A stretch of 64,000 nt of DNA from Exobasidium rhododendri. Taxonomy: Eukaryota > Basidiomycota > Exobasidiomycetes > Exobasidiales > Exobasidiaceae. The stretch lies in assembly GCA_026210745.1 (NCBI GenBank), contig CP110632.1, positions 4,215,001 to 4,279,000 on the forward strand, in the 5' to 3' direction. How positions within the stretch are numbered: position 1 is the stretch's first letter; every line of letters starts with the position of its first letter. Under the pieces are notes generated by a model. The model was not told the origin of the DNA, made no database searches, and was given only the letters and a program-made list of their open reading frames with translations. The translations under genes were made by a program, and so were the position numbers. Positions 57,370 to 64,000 of the stretch are shown in pieces.

Positions 57370-58224
57370 CTACTTTTTGGCAGACTTATACACCGTCACC
57401 TTGTGAAGATTCTCCGGTAGATAATCGTGCGGCAATGGGTATGTGCATTTCTCACCTGCTTGTACTTTGAAAGTTGCAGCATGAATTGCAACCATCATTT
57501 CATCCACAAGCCGGTCGTACTTTGCACGAACGAAGATGGGCTTTCTGCTTGCATTATTGATCTCAAGTCGAGACGTTCGAGAAGAGGCCACGACCGTGAC
57601 CTTTTCTTTCTTCACCTTGAAAGTCGCCAAACTCTCACCCTGGACATACCTCGTGGCCAGCTTTTCCAGGTCGAAGCTTGCAGTGAACGAGCTGTCGACG
57701 AGGCAAGTGAAGGAGTCGCAGACGTTCTTGCACTCTTTGACCCTGTGATCGCCGCTCCTCGACTGGATCTGCGGCGACAGTGGACCTTTGTATGCGGTCA
57801 CAGACTTGACAGCATTCACATCTAGAGAAGAGGTCCAAGAATGGCTGCAGGATTGGTCTACCGGAGTCAAGAGCATCAAGGTGTGATCTTCGACAACTCC
57901 CTCGTGATATCGACTGTACTTGATCGCCACGCGGAGCTCCTTTTCTTCTTTGTTGTTGATGGTCGTGAGTGACGACGTTCGACCCACTGCAACATCATCA
58001 AAGACGACTTCGACCTTGTGCTTGGATGCAGGATTTGAAGGGTAATAAGTGACGGACTTTTGATCGAAAGGCTCGTCGAAGGACACTCTTCGGAAGGCAG
58101 AGTAGAGATCGTAGTCATCGGTGGGACACGTTTCGGCGTCACAAACGACTAGACAAGGCTTGCTCACTTGATGAGCGACGACGATGGAAGGTATCAAGGT
58201 GATCAGATGGATGAAGAACTTCAT
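57370..58224 (-). CDS. secreted protein with two tandem four-cysteine units
   Basis: A single exon of 284 residues beginning with a signal peptide (MKFFIHLITLIPSIVVA, probable cleavage after Ala17). The mature part contains two copies of one unit. Unit 1: Cys24, Cys28, Cys33 and Cys126. Unit 2: Cys165, Cys169, Cys174 and Cys260. Both have Cys-x3-Cys-x4-Cys, then 86-93 residues rich in beta-type Val/Thr/Lys alternation, then the lone Cys followed about 15 residues later by a KSVTAYK / HKVTVYK strand. Both also share an INN plus K-Y-[SD]-R stretch in the middle. I know no family with this pattern. The same layout recurs singly in the two neighbouring genes on the + strand (58966 and 60205). No enzymatic motif or TM segment is seen; a secreted structural or effector-like protein is likely but unproven. 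Confidence 0.85.
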   Translation of the reverse strand: MKFFIHLITLIPSIVVAHQVSKPCLVVCDAETCPTDDYDLYSAFRRVSFDEPFDQKSVTYYPSNPASKHKVEVVFDDVAVGRTSSLTTINNKEEKELRVAIKYSRYHEGVVEDHTLMLLTPVDQSCSHSWTSSLDVNAVKSVTAYKGPLSPQIQSRSGDHRVKECKNVCDSFTCLVDSSFTASFDLEKLATRYVQGESLATFKVKKEKVTVVASSRTSRLEINNASRKPIFVRAKYDRLVDEMMVAIHAATFKVQAGEKCTYPLPHDYLPENLHKVTVYKSAKK

Positions 58225-58965
58225 GTCGAGGTAGGAAGAGGGAAAGAGGGAGAGACTGTCAGAGAGACGAAAAGGAGAAGAGAGAAGAAGACATAATCAA
58301 TTTAACGTGTAGCAGTTCGTCGCTTGTATGTGCAATCTCAACTCCGCCAACAAGACGATCTTGGTTCCTGTGCCCTTCCCGAGTGTGGCAAGAAGTAGAG
58401 TCATTGCTGTGATCGTGCGGTCAAGCAGCCGAGAACTCGCAAATGTGTTCCTGGCGTCAGCGCGATCACATCAGAAGACTCGCCCTTGTCAAGATCACTG
58501 CTGCATGGGGGCGGCTTTAGCGGTGGTCTACTCATCAGCGATGAAGCGGAAGAAGATGTATTCCAGCTGGTCACATTCTCAGCGTTCATCGCACTGCAGA
58601 GATCGGGCACTGTATGGTAATAGACGACGCTGTGTGCAGAGTGTGATAGGGTCGAGTAGCGTTGTCTGCAAAATCATCGGTAGGAAAAGACGCCAGATCT
58701 CTCGCTTGCTCTATTGCAAAAACTTCGTCGATGTCGGAGTGTCGTGTTCAGCTGTTTAAGCGGAGAAAGGCCGCTCCTGTGGCGCTCCCAGTAATGTAGC
58801 ACCGTCCAGCGCTTGTCGGTCTACAGAGGAGAGTGATGAAAATGGTCCTGCCACACACGGAGGCACCACCAGCCCATCCTCTCCATTCCCTGTCTCTGCC
58901 TCATCTTTACCCCTTCCTACCCAAGGCCTCCAGTCTAGACAGACCATCGCTGAGTCACGCTCGCA
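58225..58965. promoter_or_regulatory. divergent region between secreted-protein genes
   Basis: 741 bases between the two divergent secreted-protein genes. Frames of 62-143 codons exist (for example 58328..58759 plus and 58756..58971 minus) but lack a signal peptide and the cysteine layout. I see no extra or broken copy of the unit. Promoters of both genes must lie here, so co-regulation is possible. Confidence 0.45.
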
Positions 58966-59514
58966 ATGCACTCGCCACGCTTCATCCTCTTTTCATCCGT
59001 CGTGTATATCTTCACAGCCTTGCGCAGCTTGGTCGCCGCCGCACCATCGCAATTGAATCAAGCACTACCCTGCACCGAGTGTGTTGAGCCCGACTGCGAT
59101 TTGTCCATCATACACTTCAAGACGCCACTACGAGAAGCGGGTCTGCCTGTTCCAGAGCAGTCGTTCATCGAAAGAAAGTACTTCTACGGCGCCAACTTTA
59201 ACGTCACCTTCTTCAGGGATCAAGCATCGCACACTTCTCAGGTGTTGACAAAGGGGGTCATCTCCAGTAGGCTCTACCCACACGACGCTGTCATCAGCTT
59301 TGACTCGGTCTGGATCGATAATCCCTATAAGAGGCAGTCCACTACCAACAGCATTGTAGCCCACGAGAACCCACCTCCTACGCTTCTCTACTACCTAGTT
59401 CATCAAGGGGAGACATGCACATTTGACACCGCAAGCAAAATGGTCGGCTTTCCAGAGCAAGGCGGTAACGCCGACGTCTTTACAAAGTTCAATGACTTGG
59501 TGCCTTACGGCTGA
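58966..59514 (+). CDS. secreted four-cysteine protein
   Basis: A single exon of 182 residues. A signal peptide is visible (hydrophobic FILFSSVVYIFTALRSLVAAA, probable cleavage near Ala26). The mature protein has Cys36, Cys39 and Cys44 (C-T-E-C-V-E-P-D-C) and a lone Cys151 in QGETCTFDT, 107 residues later. These four are its only cysteines, consistent with two disulfides. YFYGANFNVTFF and AVISFDSVWID align with strands in the neighbouring copies. An NVT site could be N-glycosylated. The protein resembles the units of the flanking genes in spacing more than in sequence, as expected for a fast-evolving duplicated family. Function unknown; no homology recognised. Confidence 0.83.
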   Translation: MHSPRFILFSSVVYIFTALRSLVAAAPSQLNQALPCTECVEPDCDLSIIHFKTPLREAGLPVPEQSFIERKYFYGANFNVTFFRDQASHTSQVLTKGVISSRLYPHDAVISFDSVWIDNPYKRQSTTNSIVAHENPPPTLLYYLVHQGETCTFDTASKMVGFPEQGGNADVFTKFNDLVPYG

Positions 59515-60024
59515 GACATGCAAGGTAAGGATGCTTATGAGTTCAGCAATACCTACCTTCCTGTGCTGACCCACATTCTCTCCATCTCAAGCATCCCTCG
59601 CCTTGTTTGCTCATCAAACGAGCACATGATGAATGTTGTACCTCTCTCAGACTGTGATAACATCGATGCTGTCGCTATACCTCTGATAGGGTGATCATGG
59701 CAAGGAGTGACGTTTGGATTTTGTGACGTGCCAAGGGGGGAGTCCCTCTATACTTTGTCCCATACTTGAAAGGCACTGGTAGGCATGAGCCATTTATCAC
59801 AATTATGTGACTCAGTAGCAGAACGTTGACAACATCGAGGAATTAGTGACAGCTGCGGTTGGATGCAGACTCTTTGTCTTGCTCTTTATGCAGACGTCAC
59901 ATCACTCACGTTGATCAGCCGCATCTTTGAAGAGCTCTAGATGCTCACACACCGGTACCGTCGTTGTTTCTCACACAATGGACAGCCACGCCGACTCTGG
60001 CCTCGGAAGGGGAGTCCCCCTTTT

Positions 60025-60062
60025 CTTGCCGGGAGTAGCGATTGCTTCGCTGATGCGGCAAG
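60025..60062. repeat. inverted repeat, two-tier hairpin
   Basis: CTTGCCG (60025-60031) pairs perfectly with CGGCAAG (60056-60062), and inside it AGCGA (60037-60041) pairs with TCGCT (60047-60051) around a five-base loop. It lies about 140 bases upstream of the third secreted-protein start, before the TATA-like box. It could be a protein-binding inverted repeat in the promoter or an RNA structure; it is not a tRNA. Confidence 0.6.
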
Positions 60063-60113
60063 CCCTCCCACCTGCGCCACCGACATAAGTCCCCTCCCTG
60101 ACTACATGAAGGC

Positions 60114-60120
60114 ATAAAAG
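60114..60120 (+). promoter_or_regulatory. TATA-like box
   Basis: ATAAAAG in the context GGCATAAAAGAGG lies 85-91 bases upstream of the start codon of the third secreted-protein gene, a usual distance for a strong fungal promoter. It is the clearest such element in the window, but assigned by eye. Confidence 0.45.
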
Positions 60121-60204
60121 AGGTGGCACTTTACCTTCTACATCCTTACCCCATCATCCAAGCTCTCCCAAAGTCTCCTGCCTTTCCCATTATTAAGAGT
60201 CGCC

Positions 60205-60777
60205 ATGCTCCAAGTGTACCGCTTTGTCACCGCACTCGCGTTTTTCGCGCTCTGCAATCTTGTCCTCGCCTACACCGATCCAAGCAGCAACGCTTCATTC
60301 GATTTCAGTCGCCTGTCCCCTGGCGATTCTCTCATTGAACACTGCGAGATCTGCGAATATCCTAGCTGCAACATCAAAGACTACACGACCTCTACATCCT
60401 TGAAGGATCGTCTCGTCCCTGACACCAACACCAACGAAGGCGCTCAAAAGATCTACTATTCAAATGATCTAGTGGTCATCTTTGACGAGAGTAAAATTGC
60501 CACTGTTTTTATGGGAGAAATTAAGAATAGTCACGGCTCAGATATCGTCGTCTCCGTGGACAGTGTCATCGACATCTCCCTTCTCGACAGCAAAGCTAGG
60601 AACGGTGGTGAGGATGACTACAAGCCTTCCAAGATGGCCAGAGTGGTGGAGACAAAGCCCATCTACCTGCTCAGTAAGGCCGGTCAGAGATGCCAATTCA
60701 ACTTGTACCCCAAGGGACTTAAGACGCTGGACGGCAAAGTGACGGCGCACTACAAGAGCTTGTCTTCAGAAGACTAG
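60205..60777 (+). CDS. secreted four-cysteine protein
   Basis: A single exon of 190 residues with a signal peptide (MLQVYRFVTALAFFALCNLVLA, probable cleavage after Ala22). The mature part has Cys47, Cys50 and Cys55 (C-E-I-C-E-Y-P-S-C) and a lone Cys163 in KAGQRCQFNL, 108 residues later, almost the same spacing as the upstream gene (107). IYYSNDLVVIFDE aligns with the TYYPSNP...VEVVFDD strand pair of the two-unit protein, and IVVSVDSVID with AVISFDSVWI of the second. An NAS site near residue 29 could be glycosylated. A TATA-like box and a hairpin lie upstream, and a 15-base direct repeat follows the stop. Function unknown; a secreted, possibly host- or wall-directed protein is inferred from the layout alone. 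Confidence 0.85.
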   Translation: MLQVYRFVTALAFFALCNLVLAYTDPSSNASFDFSRLSPGDSLIEHCEICEYPSCNIKDYTTSTSLKDRLVPDTNTNEGAQKIYYSNDLVVIFDESKIATVFMGEIKNSHGSDIVVSVDSVIDISLLDSKARNGGEDDYKPSKMARVVETKPIYLLSKAGQRCQFNLYPKGLKTLDGKVTAHYKSLSSED

Positions 60778-60822
60778 GTCTTGGATGGAACGAAACAGAC
60801 TTTGCGCACTTTGAAAAGGGAG

Positions 60823-60856
60823 AAAGACTTTTGCAAGTGATAAAGACTTTTGCAAG
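60823..60856. repeat. 15-bp direct repeat with 19-bp period
   Basis: AAAGACTTTTGCAAG occurs at 60823-60837 and again at 60842-60856, in the short space between the third secreted-protein gene and MCC2, probably in their overlapping 3' UTRs. Confidence 0.85.
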
Positions 60857-60911
60857 GCATAGACACATCTCCCCAAGATTTGTAATACAGATCAGGCACT
60901 GACTGGCCCAT

Positions 60912-62706
60912 TCACATTCTATACACACCGCTGGCATGATTGTTCCCGTCCCAAGCGGTATGGCCCTGGCCCCTTTCCCTGCTCTTTCTCCGTCCTTCGT
61001 TGGCGACGCTCAGGGTGAGTGCCAGCACGGCACGGGTATCCATTGGTCTGATGATACCATCGTCCCAGAGTCGCGCGCTAGCATACTTTGGCATGCTTTG
61101 GGCTTCGATTTGATCTCGCAGTCCACTTGTCTTTGTAGGGTCAGATGAGATGCTTGACATGACACTGGCGAGCTGATCACTGCCCATCACGCCCACCCTC
61201 GCGTTCGGCCACATGAACAAGAAGCGGGGACTGTATGCTCTGCCGTTCATTCCGTAATTGCCAGCACCGTAACTGCCGCCAATCTAAGAGTGCAGGAGGA
61301 GTGTACAGTGTGTGTGTACGAGGTTCAGCTAGTCGCCTTCTACATACATCCCTCTCCTTAACTTCACTTACGACTATCGTGATCTTGGGAACGTCAGCAC
61401 ACGCTACCGCCCGGACCATCTTAGCACCATCTTTTGCAATGCCAGATTGTTCTGCTCTTTGACCGACCATGTATCCAGTCACGTTGACCAAGAAGACCAA
61501 GGGAATCTGACGTTGATTGCACAGTTGCACAAAGCTCGTAGCTTTCTTGGCCGCCTCGCCAAACAGTATGCTGTTATTCGCAATGATGCCGACCGGCTGA
61601 CCGGCGATAGAAGCAAAGCCAGTGACGATCGTCGTGCCGTAGAGCTTCTTGAATTCATGGAAACGAGAGCCGTCTACGATGCGAGCGATCACGTCTCGCA
61701 TGTCGAAAGGCTGTCGAAGGGATGTAGAGACAATGCCGTGCAGATCGGTCGCAGGATACAAAGGCGCATCAAACGTAGGCGCTGTCTCCTTGCTGCTTCT
61801 CGTCGTCGTCGTCCCTGCTGCTATCCCTAAATTCGCCATCGCTTCCCGGGCGAGCTCGATTGCGTGTGAATCATCGATTGCCAGATGATCCGTCACACCA
61901 CTTTCACTCGAATGCATCAGGCCACCGCCCAACGTCTCGTCGTCAACAATCTCGCCTAGCGCTGCTTTCACTAGAGGCGGACCTGCCAAGAAGATGGTCC
62001 CTTGATTCCGAACAATGATGTTCTCATCGGCCATGGCAGGAACATAAGCTCCACCTGCGACACTGATACCGTGGACGACACTAATCTGAGGAATCCCAAG
62101 TGCGCTCATCTGAGCCATCTCGGCAAAGATTCGACCAAAGTGATACTGATCCGGGAATACTTCAGCTTGGTGGGGTAGAGCCGCTCCTCCTGATTCGACC
62201 AAGTAGATGCATGGTAGTCGATTCTCTCGCGCTATTTGTTGTGCTCTGAGATGTTTCTTGACAGAGATAGGATAGTAGGATCCCCCCTTGACAGTGGGAT
62301 CGTTGGCCAGGATCAACGTCGGAGAGCCTTGAACGTTTCCGATTCCAGTAATGACTCCTCCAGCTGGAACTTCATCTTCTTTCCCATACATACCCCACCC
62401 CGCCAACGTGCTGAGCTCCAAGAAGGGACTGCCAGGATCCAGGAGAGCACCAATACGATCTCTGGCCAGCATCTTTCCCTTTGCTATGTGCCGGTCTCTT
62501 GCCTTTGAAGAACCTCCCTTTGCTATCCGCGTATGAAGGGAGTCCAGGTCGTCTACAAGGGCACTCATTGCGGCGTGGTTATTCCTGTATCCCTCTGATG
62601 CGCTATCGACATTGTTGGACAGCACACTGAGCGAGCCCGAGCTACCAGAATACCTCCGATTACCACTCGCATGACATACAGTCCGAAATGCCGTCCTGCT
62701 GAACAT
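60912..62706 (-). CDS. MCC2: 3-methylcrotonyl-CoA carboxylase beta subunit
   Basis: MCC carboxylates 3-methylcrotonyl-CoA in mitochondrial leucine breakdown; this subunit holds the carboxyltransferase. Two exons, 62706..61372 and 61283..60912, give 568 residues, the normal length. The N-terminus [20 protein letters not shown] is a presequence-like start. Family motifs: [104 protein letters not shown] and [11 protein letters not shown]; the second exon opens with [34 protein letters not shown]. The tail [15 protein letters not shown] is typical. An upstream in-frame Met at 62826 is not preferred because it would precede the presequence with unrelated residues. The alpha (biotin) subunit is not in the window. 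Confidence 0.95.
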
Positions 62707-64000
62707 CCTTGACAACTTCCCGCGTTGCTGCGATGTACAAAAGATGTAAGTGAATGTTAGGGACGACCAGGGAAAAATTAGAGTCGCCAAGTCTGAATTG
62801 TGCGGGGGTGAATACAATTTAAGCATCTTATAATTTCCGGCCCTTTTTCCGGCTCGTGCGAGACAATAGGAAGGAAAGGTGCATGCTTGCCTTTCTTTGT
62901 ATGCTGAGGAGGCAGCTTCTGAGAGAGAGAGAGAGAGAGAGAGAAAAGAATGGTCATACGCGGCTCACAGTGGCAGGCCCACAGAGGAGGTGAAATGAAG
63001 ACATGATTGAAGTCTGACGAACCATCGTAGTAGCGAGACTGCGTGAGATTAATCGAAGCGACTTGACAACGCTCGGAGCTTGTCCGCTCGATGACCCCTC
63101 AACTTATTCCTCTGAACCCTCTTTCCCCCTCCCTTCCGTCCGTCCGTTCTTGCGATCAATCATGCTCCCGGATTCTCACAATCTTTCTTTGGTAACCTTA
63201 GATGCTCGTCAGCGGTGATGCCCTGACGTTAGGCCGTCGTTTCCCTTCTCGCTCCTTGAGCGGACCAAATGTCCGTGGATGAAAATCACACACATTGCGT
63301 GTCATTCGTCCTGTGAAGACCGGAGGAGATCGTCAGAGCAAAGAAAATGTGCCGAAATCGTCGCAAGAGCCCTTGAGATCTGGCTCGATTGTTCTGCCAA
63401 GGAGCACACAGCCGAGGGTCCTCATTGCAAAGTGGCATAAAGGACATTTTTTTAAGCTTTCGTCCTTGATGATGATGCTGATGCTGCTGCTGCTCCCTAG
63501 GCACTTTCACGCAGGCGAGCTTTGTCCTTGCCCCTGTGACGAGTAGCGGCAGGTGGGACCACCCTCCTTTTCCCCGATTCGCATAGCAAAATGGCCACGG
63601 AGTCCCGCAAAAGCCACGTTAGTTCTTTAGAGCGACGTAAGGTACCCCTTTGCGTAGACCCCCTTTAGATGCAACCGCGACGAGTGACATCACCGTCTCT
63701 GCGTCTTTACCATATTATAATACAAAAGACACGCGTCCTCGAGAAAGATTTATATCGAGAACCAAATGATAATACGTCATATTGCATATAGGCAGATACA
63801 TTCTCGCGTCTTGTGGTACTATTGCCGATCTCAGATGTATAGCGTGGCTCTCCCGCTATGCTCGATTAGACATCGTAATGTCGCATCGTAGATTCTAGAT
63901 TGAGGCCAGACCGGATTGAGTCTTCGATGAGCGACGGAATATACGTGGAAGATGGGGCAGGAGAAAAGGATAAATAGAGGAGGATTTAGGGTCGTACACC
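62707..64000. promoter_or_regulatory. 1.3-kb terminal region without a gene
   Basis: Upstream of MCC2 to the right edge. It includes a 24-base GA run, CT-rich and AT-rich blocks (notably 63705-63800), and no frame with a recognisable domain. It probably contains the MCC2 promoter and perhaps that of a gene beyond the edge. Confidence 0.4.
62921..62944. repeat. (GA)12 microsatellite
   Basis: Twenty-four bases of perfect GA, about 215 bases upstream of the MCC2 start codon, therefore in or near its promoter or 5' UTR. Confidence 0.9.

Larger units (their letters stand above)
59515..60204. promoter_or_regulatory. promoter region between two secreted-protein genes
   Basis: 690 bases between two co-directional genes. 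It holds a strong hairpin-forming sequence (60025-60062) and a TATA-like box (60114-60120). No additional gene is supported. Confidence 0.5.

Noticed and set aside
58328-58971. Possible additional secreted-protein copy between the divergent family members
   Set aside because: Frames there lack a signal peptide and the Cys-x2/3-Cys-x4-Cys layout; I could not join them into a unit.
59994-60070. Structured region as a possible tRNA or other RNA gene
   Set aside because: There is no tRNA box A/box B or cloverleaf; it is a simple hairpin. No tRNA-like promoter boxes were found by eye elsewhere in the window.
62706-62826. Earlier Met for MCC2
   Set aside because: The Met at 62706 begins a presequence-like N-terminus directly; the upstream 40 residues look like 5' UTR.

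Overview
The window is nuclear DNA of a fungus, most likely a basidiomycete and possibly one of the Ustilaginomycotina (inference; no marker gene fixes the taxon). The reasons are: protein genes on both strands at high density; many short spliceosomal introns of about 30 to 115 nt, most with GTGAGT-type donors and CTGAC/CTAAC-like branch sites; fungal families (LOS1, PNS1, GEM1, CMR1, LSB5, AreA-type N-terminal domain with a DUF3295-like end, CENP-B-type HTH); and long serine-rich disordered proteins. Gene models were rebuilt by hand. Every multi-exon model keeps an open frame across all junctions, but none was checked against RNA.

Layout. 0-10.9 kb: a partial minus-strand gene, tRNA exportin LOS1 (6 exons), a NECAP-type endocytic protein and an AreA/GATA-like regulator. 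11.5-20 kb: a CENP-B-type DNA-binding protein with a polyQ tract, 2.4 kb without a recognisable gene, and a 1031-residue protein carrying four copies of a short K-L-x3-[FL]-G motif. 21-25.8 kb: mitochondrial Rho GTPase GEM1 and the choline-transporter-like PNS1, separated by a perfect 90-bp (GA)45 tract. 26.3-35.5 kb: a single-pass membrane protein, a GH5 beta-mannanase-like enzyme, a PB1 plus triple-ZZ protein resembling Nbr1/p62 autophagy receptors, and an AAAP amino-acid permease. 35.8-46.6 kb: CMR1 (WD40), a seven-TM protein, an NTAQ1 N-terminal glutamine amidase, LSB5 (VHS+GAT) and an alpha/beta hydrolase. 46.8-57.2 kb: a DUF4336 protein, a UCH deubiquitinase, an ArsB/NhaD-type permease, a peroxisomal dienoyl-CoA isomerase ending in AKL, a cystathionine gamma-synthase-like PLP enzyme, an RCC1-repeat protein probably of mitochondria, and a NIP30-domain protein.

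57.4-60.8 kb is the most distinctive part. Three neighbouring single-exon genes encode small secreted proteins that share one spacing pattern: Cys-x2/3-Cys-x4-Cys, then a lone Cys 86-108 residues later in a G-[EQ]-x-C-x-[FY]-like context. One gene holds two copies of the unit. I do not recognise the family; a lineage-specific secreted or effector-like family that expanded by local duplication is the best reading. The window ends with mitochondrial 3-methylcrotonyl-CoA carboxylase beta (MCC2) and 1.3 kb without a gene.

Most genes are unrelated housekeeping functions on alternating strands, so there is no operon logic. Several pairs share short divergent promoters (UCH/permease 215 bp, RCC1/NIP30 190 bp) or nearly abutting convergent ends (PLP enzyme/RCC1, 30 bp). 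Loose themes are mitochondrial or peroxisomal acyl-CoA and amino-acid catabolism, vesicle traffic and ubiquitin/N-degron proteolysis.
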